From Novosphingobium sp. SG707 (GTDB taxonomy: Bacteria > Pseudomonadota > Alphaproteobacteria > Sphingomonadales > Sphingomonadaceae), in assembly GCF_012275515.1 (NCBI RefSeq), contig NZ_JAAZQL010000001.1, positions 541,006-605,005 on the forward strand: DNA of 64,000 nucleotides, written 5' to 3'. The first letter of the stretch is position 1, and every line of letters starts with the position of its first letter. A program made the translations under genes and the position numbers. Below, in pieces: positions 27,305 through 35,383 of this stretch. The notes beneath the pieces are model-generated. The model was given only the letters and a program-made list of their open reading frames with translations. It was not told where the DNA came from and searched no databases.

Positions 27305-28243
27305 TCAGGTGTGAAGCGGGGCGCCGCGATAGTCGCGCGGCGAACGCCCAAAGCGCGCCTTGAAGGACCGGCTGAAATGCTGGGAATCGTTGAAACCCCA
27401 GGCGAAGGCGATCTCGGTGATCGAGCGTTTGGCCTGCGCCGGATCCAGCAGTTCGCGGCGGCAATGTTCCAGCCGCCTTTGCCAGATGATGCGGCTCAGC
27501 GTCTCGCCCTCGGCGGAAAACAGCTTGTGCAGCGTGCGCTTGGCATAGCCCAGTTCGACGGCGATGCGCCCGACATCGAGTTCCGGATCGGTCAGATTGC
27601 GTTCGATGAAATCGATCACCGCCGCCCGGCGGGCGTGGGGACTGCTGTGCGAATGACAGACCGGATCGGCATGCCATGCCACATTGATAAGCCCTGACAG
27701 CGCATGGGCCAGCAAGCCCCGGTCGCGGCGCCCCATGCCCGCCGTGGCGCGGATCGTATGGTGCAAACTGTTGTGCAGCACGCTGGCCGCGCCTTCAAGA
27801 AAGCTGCGCGGGCCGGCCAGATGCTGGCCCAGCCCTTCGCCCTGATGGATCAGGCGGCGGGGCAGGGCGATGGCAAGCTGGTTGGTCTGGCCCTGGGAGG
27901 CCATGCGAAAAGGCAGGGTCTTGTCCAATGCGCACCATTGGCCCGCAATCAGGCGGGCATGCCGCCCGGCCTGATGGACATCGCACGAGCCGGTTTCGAC
28001 AAACAGCAGCTTGATCGCATCCTCGCCGCTTTCGCCATGGCGCCGCGATTCGTGATTTGCCAGCGTGTGTTCCCCGATGGAAACCGCGCAGATACGAAGC
28101 TCTCCCAAATCGCAGCCGCGAATGGATGCCTCGCGGTCGTCGCCCAGCACGACATCGTTGGCGCGGGTAATATCGCGCCATTGCATCGTGCGTTCCTTGC
28201 GGTTGGCCGCGCGCGTCGCGAAGTTGAGATAGTCTCTCGACAT
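27305..28243 (-). CDS. AraC-family transcriptional regulator
   Basis: A 312-aa protein whose N-terminal two thirds form an AraC-binding-domain-2 (FeaR/NphR-like) cupin region, with a C-terminal double helix-turn-helix from about residue 205: ELDVGRIAVELGYAKRTLHKLF and, in the second motif, ITEIAFAWGFNDSQHFSRSFKARFGRSPRDYR. Regulators of this group commonly activate catabolism of amines, phenols or polyethylene glycol-like alcohols. It is divergent from the ALDH gene at 28481 and is followed by an MFS gene. This is the classic position of a pathway-specific activator for the ALDH-DUF3237-GMC operon. An alternative start (MQWRD) lies 19 codons downstream. Confidence 0.9.
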   Translation of the reverse strand: MSRDYLNFATRAANRKERTMQWRDITRANDVVLGDDREASIRGCDLGELRICAVSIGEHTLANHESRRHGESGEDAIKLLFVETGSCDVHQAGRHARLIAGQWCALDKTLPFRMASQGQTNQLAIALPRRLIHQGEGLGQHLAGPRSFLEGAASVLHNSLHHTIRATAGMGRRDRGLLAHALSGLINVAWHADPVCHSHSSPHARRAAVIDFIERNLTDPELDVGRIAVELGYAKRTLHKLFSAEGETLSRIIWQRRLEHCRRELLDPAQAKRSITEIAFAWGFNDSQHFSRSFKARFGRSPRDYRGAPLHT

Positions 28244-28334
28244 CCTGCTCTCCCAATCATCCTCTGGCGCCGCGTTTTCACGGCTGCTCGAAAACCGCTA
28301 TAATCACGTTTTGGAAAAATAGAAACACTCGTTA

Positions 28335-28353
28335 ATGTATCATTGGCATACAT
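28335..28353. promoter_or_regulatory. Inverted repeat ATGTAT-N7-ATACAT between araC-type and ALDH genes
   Basis: The arms ATGTAT (28335-28340) and ATACAT (28348-28353) are separated by CATTGGC. The same arrangement, with 7-bp spacing, appears at 41769. On the minus strand the distal arm supplies a TACATT that could be the -10 of the AraC promoter. A separate TATAAT lies at 28299-28304. The spacing suits a dimeric MarR- or GntR-type protein better than AraC, which usually binds direct repeats. Confidence 0.5.
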
Positions 28354-28480
28354 TTTTTGAATCGCGTTCCGTTGCTATTCCCTGTGCTCTCTCGCACGGC
28401 ACGATGCGCGTCAGAACAAGCCTTTAGCTCCTTGCCTGCGCTAGCTGGCACCGATGCTTCCGCAGCAAGGGTGGAAAAAG

Positions 28481-29947
28481 ATGCTGTCCGAGAGGATGAG
28501 AGAAATTCAGGGCCGCATTTTCATCGGCGGCGAATGGCGCGAAAGCGCGCAGGGTCGTGACCTGCCCGTGGTCGATCCGGCCAGCGGACAGGAATTCGCC
28601 CGCATCGCGGCGGCCGGCGCCGATGATATGGCCCTGGCCGTGGATGCGGCCGTCGGCGCGATGGCCAAGGCTCGCCATGGCGGATGGAGCCCCGCCGACC
28701 GCCAGAACGCCTTGCTCCGGCTGGCCGATGCCATTGCCGCCCGTTCCGAGGAATTCGCCCGGATCGAAATGCATGATACCGGCAAGCCGATCAGCAATAT
28801 CCGCCATCTGGATGTTCCGCAATCGGCGGCGGGCTTGCGCTATTTCGCGGGCTGGGCGGCCCATCTGACGGGGGAGACGATGAACCTGTCGGTGCCCGGA
28901 AACTGGCATGCCGCCACCCTGCGCGAGCCGGTGGGCGTGGCGGGGCAGATCATCCCCTGGAACTATCCGCTGATGGGGGCGGCGATGAAGATCGGCCCGG
29001 CGATTGCCGCCGGTTGTGCGGTCGTGCTGAAACCGGCCGAACAAACCAGTCTCTCGGCGCTCCTGCTGGCGGACCTGCTGGCCGATTGCGGCTTTCCGGC
29101 GGGCATGGTCAATATCGTTACGGGCACAGGGGCCGAGGCGGGCGCGGCGCTGGTGCGTCATGAGGGCGTGGCCAAGATTGCCTTTACCGGATCGACCGCC
29201 ACCGGCCGCGAGATTCTGCGTGTGGCCGGCCCGATGATGAAACGGGTGACGGTGGAGCTGGGCGGCAAATCGCCCGTGGTGGTGATGCCCGATGCCGATC
29301 TGGACAAGGCCGCGGCGGCCATCTCAATGGGTATCTTCTTCAATTCGGGCCAGACCTGTTCGGCCGGATCGCGGCTCTTGGTCCATGCCGATGTGGCGCG
29401 CGATCTGGTGCCCCGCGTGGCGCAGATCGCAGCAGGCATGAGGATAGGCGCGCCCGATGATCCGGCCACGCAACTGGGGCCGGTGATTTCGCAGGCCCAG
29501 TGCGATCGGATCATGGGATTTGTCACCCGCGCCCGCGCCGATGGCGCGCGGATCGTGACGGGAGGAGAGCGCCGGGGGCAGGCGGGCTATTTCATCGCCC
29601 CCACCGTGCTGGACGATGTGCAGGCCGCGATGGAAATCGCGCGCGAGGAGGTGTTCGGCCCGGTGCTGGCGGTGCAGACTTTCGACACGCTCGATCTGGA
29701 CGAGATTGCGGCGCTGGCCAATGCTGGCACCTATGGCCTTGCCGCCTATGTCTGGACCAGCAGCATGAGCAGCGCCTTTGGCCTTGTCCGGCGGATCAGG
29801 GCGGGGACGGTCCGGGTCAATACGGCAGGCGGCAATGATTTCTGCATGCCTGCGGGCGGGGTCAAGCAATCGGGCAACGGCCGCGAGAACGGCCGCGCCG
29901 GGGTCGAGGCCTATACAGAACTCAAGGCGATGACGATCGCGGTCTGA
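28481..29947 (+). CDS. NAD(P)-dependent aldehyde dehydrogenase
   Basis: The ATG at 28481 has GGTGGA about 8 bp upstream; an ATG at 28454 is in frame but has no ribosome site. The 488-aa protein has the full ALDH set: IIPWNYPLMGAAMKI, the Rossmann FTGSTATGREI, VELGGKSPVVV with the general-base Glu, the catalytic Cys in NSGQTCSAGSR, and EEVFGPVLAVQTF. It resembles betaine/phenylacetaldehyde-type enzymes. It heads an operon with two DUF3237 genes (16 and 8 bp gaps) and a GMC oxidoreductase, so it should oxidise the aldehyde made by that GMC enzyme. The substrate is not readable from motifs. Confidence 0.93.
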   Translation: MLSERMREIQGRIFIGGEWRESAQGRDLPVVDPASGQEFARIAAAGADDMALAVDAAVGAMAKARHGGWSPADRQNALLRLADAIAARSEEFARIEMHDTGKPISNIRHLDVPQSAAGLRYFAGWAAHLTGETMNLSVPGNWHAATLREPVGVAGQIIPWNYPLMGAAMKIGPAIAAGCAVVLKPAEQTSLSALLLADLLADCGFPAGMVNIVTGTGAEAGAALVRHEGVAKIAFTGSTATGREILRVAGPMMKRVTVELGGKSPVVVMPDADLDKAAAAISMGIFFNSGQTCSAGSRLLVHADVARDLVPRVAQIAAGMRIGAPDDPATQLGPVISQAQCDRIMGFVTRARADGARIVTGGERRGQAGYFIAPTVLDDVQAAMEIAREEVFGPVLAVQTFDTLDLDEIAALANAGTYGLAAYVWTSSMSSAFGLVRRIRAGTVRVNTAGGNDFCMPAGGVKQSGNGRENGRAGVEAYTELKAMTIAV

Positions 29948-29962
29948 TACGGGGAATGCGTG

Positions 29963-30391
29963 ATGAGCCAAGATGAAGATATGCCGACCCCGTCGCTGGA
30001 CCCTGCCTTTGAACTGGAGGTGGATCATGGCGCTGAATGGGGCATAGGCGATCTGGCCACGGGGGGGCAAAGATGGGTGCGCCAGCTTGCCTCGGGCCGC
30101 CTGTCCGGCCGGGGGCTGGCCGCAGGGCTGGAAACCGGCACCGAAACCTGGCTGAGCCGCCGCGACGGGGTGAGCGTGGTGGAAATGGCGTTGGTGATCC
30201 AGACCGCGCATGGCGGGCCGATCAGGATGACCGGCACCGGCGTTTCCGGTCTGAACAGGCTGGGCGCGTTGCGGCTGAACGTGGTGTTCGAGGTGGCCGA
30301 AGGATCGCCCCATGACTGGCTGGCAACCCGCGTGTTCATCGCGGAAAGACGCGATGGCGAAACGCACCTGTCCATCTTCGAGGTTTTGTGA
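29963..30391 (+). CDS. DUF3237 domain protein (first of a tandem pair)
   Basis: A 142-aa single-domain protein with GGGGA upstream of the ATG at 29963. DUF3237 proteins are small beta-barrels; visible family signatures are LEVDHGAEWGIG, GVSVVEMALVIQTAHGGPIRMTGTG and the C-terminal LATRVFIAERRDG. In sphingomonads, DUF3237 proteins are known (from memory: PhcF and PhcG of Sphingobium sp. SYK-6) as stereospecific decarboxylases in the breakdown of a phenylcoumaran lignin dimer. The neighbours ALDH and GMC fit the preceding alcohol-to-acid oxidation. A decarboxylase role here is inference. The protein lacks some N-terminal positions that the next gene keeps. Confidence 0.75.
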   Translation: MSQDEDMPTPSLDPAFELEVDHGAEWGIGDLATGGQRWVRQLASGRLSGRGLAAGLETGTETWLSRRDGVSVVEMALVIQTAHGGPIRMTGTGVSGLNRLGALRLNVVFEVAEGSPHDWLATRVFIAERRDGETHLSIFEVL

Positions 30392-30398
30392 AAGGCCG

Positions 30399-30854
30399 AT
30401 GATGAAGCTCGAATTCGCGCTGGAAATGCGCATCTCGCTGGGCGAGCGCATGCATATCAAGGTGGCAGAGGATTATACGCGCGGGGCGGTGCTGATCCGG
30501 AGCGGAACGTTCAGCGGACCGGGCCTGTCGGGCCAGATCGTGCCGATGAGCGGGGGCGATTTCCCGATGGTGCGCGCCGATGGCGGCGGGCGGTTTGAAT
30601 CGCAATATCTGCTGCGCACCGATGATGGCGCGGTGATCCTGAAACGCAGCACCGGCCTGCGCCATGCCCCGCCCGATGTGGTGGCGCGGCTGCTGGCGGG
30701 CGAACCGGTCGATCCCCGCAGCTATTACATGCGCATGACCCCCCGCTTCGAGGCGCCCGAGGGGCCTTATGACTGGCTCAACCGTTCGATTTTTGTCGGG
30801 GCCGGGCGGCGCAATCCCACCGGCTCGGTGTTCCGGTTCTGGAAGGTTGTGTGA
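30399..30854 (+). CDS. DUF3237 domain protein (second of a tandem pair)
   Basis: A 151-aa protein starting at one of two adjacent ATGs (30399 or 30402), with AAAGG just upstream. It is a more canonical DUF3237 member than its upstream neighbour: LEFALEMRISLG, then GSGP-like TFSGPGLSGQIVPMSGGDFP, DGGGRFESQYLLRTDDGAVIL, and the C-terminal YDWLNRSIFVGAGRRNPTG. The two copies share an overall pattern but are far from identical, so this is an old duplication or an independent pairing. Its stop overlaps the start of the GMC gene by one base, showing translational coupling. The likely role is with the oxidases of this operon; see the neighbouring entry for the decarboxylase idea. Confidence 0.8.
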   Translation: MMKLEFALEMRISLGERMHIKVAEDYTRGAVLIRSGTFSGPGLSGQIVPMSGGDFPMVRADGGGRFESQYLLRTDDGAVILKRSTGLRHAPPDVVARLLAGEPVDPRSYYMRMTPRFEAPEGPYDWLNRSIFVGAGRRNPTGSVFRFWKVV

Positions 30855-32464
30855 TGCAGGCGCAGGAGGAATTCGACTATATCATTGTCGGCGCCGGATC
30901 GGCCGGTTGTGTGCTGGCCAATCGTCTGAGCGCAAGCGGCAAACATCGCGTATTGCTGCTGGAGGCGGGCGGCGATGGGCGGCGGCTCGATGTGGCGCTG
31001 CCGCTGGCGGTGTCCAGGCTCTGGCCCAATCCGGACATCACCTGGGGCTTTATGTCCGAGCCGGAGGCTGAGTTGAAAGGCCGCCGCCTGCCCGTGGCGC
31101 GCGGCAGGATGCTGGGGGGCACATCTTCGATCAACGGCATGATGGCCATTCGCGGCCATGCCAGCGATTATGACCACTGGCGGGCGCAGGGATTGCCCGG
31201 ATGGGGATGGGATGACGTCCTGCCCTATTTCCGCAAGTTGGAAAGCCATTGGCGCGGCAGTTCCGACCTGCATGGCGGCGACGGGCCGGTCAGTGTGATG
31301 CCCCATCCGTCGCCCAGCCCGCTTTTCCCGCTGGCGCAGCAGGCGGCGGTCAGCCTGGGCTTTCCTTTGACCGATGATTTCAACGGCCCGCGCACCGATG
31401 GTTTCGGCATGCCCGATTTCACCATCACCGCGCAATCGCGGCGGGCCAGCGCCGCTCAGGCCTATCTCTTCCCGGCGATGCGCCGAGGCAATCTGGCCGT
31501 GATGACCGGCGCCGAGGTCCGGCGCATCGTCATCGAGCAGGGCGAGGCCCGAGGTGTTGCCTATCGCAGCGACGGACAGGACCGGGTGGCCATGGCCCGC
31601 GCCGAGGTTGTACTGTGCGGCGGGGCGATCAATTCGCCGCAATTGCTGATGGCATCGGGGATTGGTCCGGGGGCTGACCTCAAGGCGTTGGGCATTGCCG
31701 TTGCGCAGGACCGGGCCGAGGTCGGCGCCAATCTTCAGGACCATCCCGGCGCGGCGATGGAGTTTGAACTGGACCCGGCGTGGGCCTTTGAACGCGAAGT
31801 GCGGTTTGACCGGGTGGCGCGTTCGTTCCTGCGCTGGCTGACCACGGGCAAGGGCATCATGGGGGCGCCCCCGCTGGCCATTTCGGCCAATGTGGCAACC
31901 CGGCCGTCCAGCCCCGAGATCGACCTGCATTTCCTGCTGATCCCGCTGGCGATGGAAACGCGGGTCTGGTTTCCCGGCTTTGCCGCCCCCCATGGGGCGC
32001 GGATAGGGGCGCTCTGGTCGCTCAATTATCCCAAGAGCCGGGGCCGCCTGTCGCTGGCCAGTGCCGATCCGGCGGTGGCGCCGTTGATCCGTTTCAATCT
32101 GCTGTCGGATGAACGCGATCGCGCCGCGATGATCCATGGCTATCGCGTGCTTCGCGAACTGGTCCGCCAGCCAGCGCTGGCCGGGGTGACGGGGGCGATG
32201 ACGCGCCCGGCGCTTGAGCCGGAAAGCGATGAGGCCATTCTTGATCATGTGCGCGAAACGGCCATGACCGCCTATCATCCATCGGGAACGTGCCGCATGG
32301 GCGGCGATGACGGGGCGGTGCTGGATGGTCGGTTGCGTGTGCGCGGCATTGGGCGCCTGCGCGTGGCGGACGCCTCGGTCTTTCCGCTGCTGCCGGGCGG
32401 CAACACCAATCTGCCGGTGATGATGGTGGCCGAAAAATGCGCCGACATGGTGTTGGGGGGATAG
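30854..32464 (+). CDS. GMC-family FAD-dependent alcohol oxidoreductase
   Basis: A 536-aa flavoenzyme of the choline/alcohol dehydrogenase group. The FAD-binding motif is DYIIVGAGSAGCVLANRL with the ribose-binding Glu in LLLEAGG, GMC signature 1 is GRMLGGTSSINGMMAIRGH, signature 2 lies near CGGAINSPQLLMASGIGPG, and the catalytic His is in AYHPSGTCRMG, with an Asn partner in GGNTNLPVMM. There is no export signal, so it is cytoplasmic. It is the last gene of the operon ALDH-DUF3237-DUF3237-GMC and would oxidise a primary alcohol to the aldehyde that the ALDH takes on. Its 3' end lies 11 bp from the convergent NTF2-like gene. Confidence 0.93.
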   Translation: MQAQEEFDYIIVGAGSAGCVLANRLSASGKHRVLLLEAGGDGRRLDVALPLAVSRLWPNPDITWGFMSEPEAELKGRRLPVARGRMLGGTSSINGMMAIRGHASDYDHWRAQGLPGWGWDDVLPYFRKLESHWRGSSDLHGGDGPVSVMPHPSPSPLFPLAQQAAVSLGFPLTDDFNGPRTDGFGMPDFTITAQSRRASAAQAYLFPAMRRGNLAVMTGAEVRRIVIEQGEARGVAYRSDGQDRVAMARAEVVLCGGAINSPQLLMASGIGPGADLKALGIAVAQDRAEVGANLQDHPGAAMEFELDPAWAFEREVRFDRVARSFLRWLTTGKGIMGAPPLAISANVATRPSSPEIDLHFLLIPLAMETRVWFPGFAAPHGARIGALWSLNYPKSRGRLSLASADPAVAPLIRFNLLSDERDRAAMIHGYRVLRELVRQPALAGVTGAMTRPALEPESDEAILDHVRETAMTAYHPSGTCRMGGDDGAVLDGRLRVRGIGRLRVADASVFPLLPGGNTNLPVMMVAEKCADMVLGG

Positions 32465-32475
32465 GCGATATCCCC

Positions 32476-32991
32476 CTAGAGCCGCTTCTCGTTCGGGTCG
32501 ATCCGGCGCATCTCGGCGCTGCGCAGGGCAGGATCCCAATGTTCGACGATCAACCCGTCGGCAAGGCGGAATGTGTCGAACCAGCTGGTGTAATAAACGT
32601 CGCCATCCTTGGGGCTTTCCTTGCGTACAAAGACGAAGGTGACCATGTCGCGTTCGGCGATGATCGAGACGAGCGGCAATTGCAAAACCTGTTCGATGGG
32701 CCGTTCCGGGCGGGAATTGCGGATGAACTCTTCCAGTGCGGCAGCGCCGCTGGCGGCGTTGGGATTGTGCTGAATGTAATCCTTCGCGATGAAATCGCGC
32801 ACTCTGGCGGCATGGCCCGCCTGAAGCACGGTGCGATACATTTCATAGCAAAAGCGTTTGTTGCTTTCGAGCGCGGGATCGGGGCTGCGCAGCAGGGCTT
32901 CGTGATCGGTGGCAATCACCGGCGGGGTTTCGCCCTCGGCCACGGCGGCGGCCGGTTGCAGGCCGGCGGGCCATTGGAATCGGTCGGTCAT
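32476..32991 (-). CDS. SnoaL/NTF2-like protein
   Basis: The start at 32991 (AAAGGA 7 bp upstream) gives 171 aa. The NTF2-like cone fold is suggested by the N-terminal helices ESNKRFCYEMYRTVLQAGH, the motif IAKDYIQHNPNAASG typical of SnoaL-like cyclases and lyases, and the terminal strands YYTSWFDTFRLADGLIVEHWD. Members catalyse aldol, lyase or isomerase reactions on small cyclic substrates. In sphingomonads and Novosphingobium some NTF2-like enzymes remove formaldehyde from lignin dimers. It converges on the GMC operon and is divergent from a MarR gene 94 bp away. Its reaction is not known. Confidence 0.78.
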   Translation of the reverse strand: MTDRFQWPAGLQPAAAVAEGETPPVIATDHEALLRSPDPALESNKRFCYEMYRTVLQAGHAARVRDFIAKDYIQHNPNAASGAAALEEFIRNSRPERPIEQVLQLPLVSIIAERDMVTFVFVRKESPKDGDVYYTSWFDTFRLADGLIVEHWDPALRSAEMRRIDPNEKRL

Positions 32992-33085
32992 CGGCATTTC
33001 CTTTCATGCGCTTTTTCCGGTGCCAGACCATGATGCGGGCGTGCCGTCTTGACTTGTCGCGCCGCCAACAGCTTATGAGTGTCCG

Positions 33086-33616
33086 ATGGCGAAAGAATGC
33101 GCAATGAACAACGAAACCGTGTCTGCGGAGCCGCAGGATGGCCGCGATCCCTTTGATGATACGCTCCATCGGGTCTTGCGGCTGGCCAACCATCTTAATG
33201 CGCCTTTTGCCACCTATCTTGCGCATGGCTATGACATTTCGATCAATGAATTCCGCCTGCTGATGCTGATCGGGCGCCACCCGCGCTGTGCCAGCCATGA
33301 ATTGGCCGAGATCACCGGGGTGAACCCGATGAGCATCTCACGCGCGGTGGCCGCCTTGCAAAAGCATGGGCGCGTGACGGCCGCGCGCGATCCGGCCAAC
33401 AAGAAGCGCAAGCCCCTGGTGCTGACGCCCGAGGGCGAGAGGCTGTATCATGCCATGCGTCCGCAGGTGGACAAGGTTGCCACCTATCTTGTCTCGCGCC
33501 TTGGCGCCGAGGAAGTCGAAACGCTCAACCGCTATCTCGATGTGCTGGTCGATACGCTGCAGGCCACTGATGAGGAGGGACAGTCGCTCTTCCTGAGCTT
33601 TACCCGCCCGGAATAG
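33086..33616 (+). CDS. MarR-family transcriptional regulator
   Basis: A 176-aa winged-helix regulator. The core DNA-binding region is at about residues 60-120: EFRLLMLIGRHPRCASHELAEITG, NPMSISRAVAALQKHG and the wing AARDPANKKRKPLVLTPEG. MarR proteins usually repress a divergent or downstream gene and are released by phenolic ligands. It is divergent from the NTF2-like gene and lies 127 bp before the second GMC gene, whose promoter holds a perfect palindrome (33706). Either could be its target. An alternative start at the second Met (MNNETV, 33104) is possible. Confidence 0.9.
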   Translation: MAKECAMNNETVSAEPQDGRDPFDDTLHRVLRLANHLNAPFATYLAHGYDISINEFRLLMLIGRHPRCASHELAEITGVNPMSISRAVAALQKHGRVTAARDPANKKRKPLVLTPEGERLYHAMRPQVDKVATYLVSRLGAEEVETLNRYLDVLVDTLQATDEEGQSLFLSFTRPE

Positions 33617-33681
33617 AACAGGTTAAAAGGCACCCGCAAACAAGACATGCGCGTTCTGGAGGAGTCTGCCGGTCGGGCTGC

Positions 33682-33719
33682 TTGACAAGACTATCCCGCA
33701 AAATGCTAACGATCGTTAG
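33682..33719 (+). promoter_or_regulatory. Promoter with perfect 14-bp palindrome before the second GMC operon
   Basis: A consensus -35 TTGACA (33682-33687) is followed, after about 17 bp, by the perfect palindrome CTAACGATCGTTAG (33706-33719), which covers the expected -10 region. This is typical of a repressor site. The neighbouring MarR protein, or a TetR or LacI protein elsewhere, could bind it. The GMC start codon follows 24 bp later. Confidence 0.6.
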
Positions 33720-33743
33720 AAATAAAGCGGGAGAGTTTTTGCA

Positions 33744-35354
33744 ATGCAGGGCGACATGCCGGATCTTGTCGTGGTCGGTGGCGGTTCGGCGGGCGCCGCG
33801 CTGACCGGGCGCCTGTGCGCGGCCGGGGTCAAGGTGGTGCTGGTGGAAGCGGGCGGCAGCGACAGAAAGCTGCGCTCGCGCGTGCCTGCGCTCACCAGCG
33901 CCTTGGTGCAGAACCCCCGCTTCGACTGGTGCTTCGATGTGGAGCCCGACCCGTCACGCGGGGGGCGGCGCGATGTCTGGCCCGCCGGAAAGATGCTGGG
34001 CGGCGGCAGCGCCATCAACGGCATGATGTTCATCCGGGGCCACCGCTGGGATTATGACCGATGGGCCGAGTTGGGCGCCGCAGGTTGGGATTACGCATCG
34101 GTGCTGCCCTACTTTCGCCGGATGGAGCGCAATGAGCGCGGCGCCGATGCATGGCGCGGCGGGCAGGGCCCGCAATCGGTGGCCGAAAGCCGCGCGCGTT
34201 ATGATGTCGTCGAACGCTGGATCGAGGCTGCGCAAAATGCGGGTGTGCCCCGATCGGCGGATCTGAACGGCGCTCTGGCCGAAGGCGTCGATCATGTGCA
34301 GGTTTCGCAGCGCGACGGGCTGCGCTGTTCCAGCGCGAGGGCCTATCTGGAGGGTCTGCCCGCCCATCAGGCGCCGCAATTGCTGCTGGACGCACAGGTC
34401 CTGCGGGTGCTGGTGGAAAACGGCCGCGCCGTCGGGATCGAGTTTCAGCGCGAGGGCCGCCGCCGGATATTGCGCAGCAGGCACGGCGTGGCGATCTGCG
34501 CAGGCGCGCTCAATACGCCCAGGCTGCTTATGCTCAGCGGGATTGGCGACGGTGCGGCTCTTGCCGATCTGGGCCTGCCCGTGGTGGCCGATCTGCCGGG
34601 GGTAGGGGCCAATCTTCAGGACCATGTCGGCGTCCATATCGTCAATGATGTGGCCGCCCACACGCTCAACGCCGATGCGCGCGGGTGGCGCGGGGCCTGG
34701 CAGGTGCTGCAGATGATGCTGGCGCGCAAGGGCGCGCTGACCACCGCCATCGGCCATGCCCAGGCCTTTGTCAGCAGCCGCCCAGGCCCGGCGCCTAATC
34801 TGCAATTGTCGTTTTCCGCCTTCGCCTTCGATCTGGACGGACGGGGAAGGTTGGCGCTGCGTCGCAACAATTCGGTATCCACCATGGTGGGATTGATGCG
34901 CCCGGATCAAAGGGGAACGGTCAGGCTGCGCTCGCCCGATCCGCTGGCGCCGCCCATTATTACCTATCACCAGCTTGGCTGCGCCGATGATGTCGAACAA
35001 TTGATCGAAGGCATCGAACTGGGTCGCCGCATCCTGTCAAGCGCGCCTATGGCCGGTCTGGTCACCGCAGAATTGCGCCCCGGCCCGGCCGCAGTCGAAC
35101 GCGAAGCTTTGCGCGATTATGTGCGCGCCGCCTCGACCCCGATGTATCACCCCTGCGGCACCGCCCGTATGGGCCATGCCGCCGACCGCCGCGCCGTGCT
35201 GGACGAAAATCTTCGCGTCCGGGGCCTGGGCGGCCTGTGGGTGGCCGATGCCTCGGTCATGCCGACCCTGCCTGCGGGCAACACCAATGCCACCGCCATC
35301 ATGATCGGCGACAAGGGCGCCGACCATGTGCTGGCCGCCATGGCCGCCGGCTGA
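33744..35354 (+). CDS. GMC-family FAD-dependent alcohol oxidoreductase (second copy)
   Basis: A 536-aa flavoenzyme, the same length as the GMC protein at 30854 but clearly different in sequence. FAD motif DLVVVGGGSAGAALTGRL with VLVEAGG, signature 1 GKMLGGGSAINGMMFIRGH, signature 2 near CAGALNTPRLLMLSGIGDG, and the catalytic His in MYHPCGTARMG with Asn in AGNTNATAIM. GGGAG precedes the ATG. It is followed after 29 bp by an ALDH gene, so the pair makes a two-step alcohol-to-acid module. Two GMC/ALDH modules within 8 kb could act on different stereoisomers or successive side chains of the same substrate; this is inference. Confidence 0.92.
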   Translation: MQGDMPDLVVVGGGSAGAALTGRLCAAGVKVVLVEAGGSDRKLRSRVPALTSALVQNPRFDWCFDVEPDPSRGGRRDVWPAGKMLGGGSAINGMMFIRGHRWDYDRWAELGAAGWDYASVLPYFRRMERNERGADAWRGGQGPQSVAESRARYDVVERWIEAAQNAGVPRSADLNGALAEGVDHVQVSQRDGLRCSSARAYLEGLPAHQAPQLLLDAQVLRVLVENGRAVGIEFQREGRRRILRSRHGVAICAGALNTPRLLMLSGIGDGAALADLGLPVVADLPGVGANLQDHVGVHIVNDVAAHTLNADARGWRGAWQVLQMMLARKGALTTAIGHAQAFVSSRPGPAPNLQLSFSAFAFDLDGRGRLALRRNNSVSTMVGLMRPDQRGTVRLRSPDPLAPPIITYHQLGCADDVEQLIEGIELGRRILSSAPMAGLVTAELRPGPAAVEREALRDYVRAASTPMYHPCGTARMGHAADRRAVLDENLRVRGLGGLWVADASVMPTLPAGNTNATAIMIGDKGADHVLAAMAAG

Positions 35355-35383
35355 CATCCATACCCCTACGGAAGGAGGAAAAC

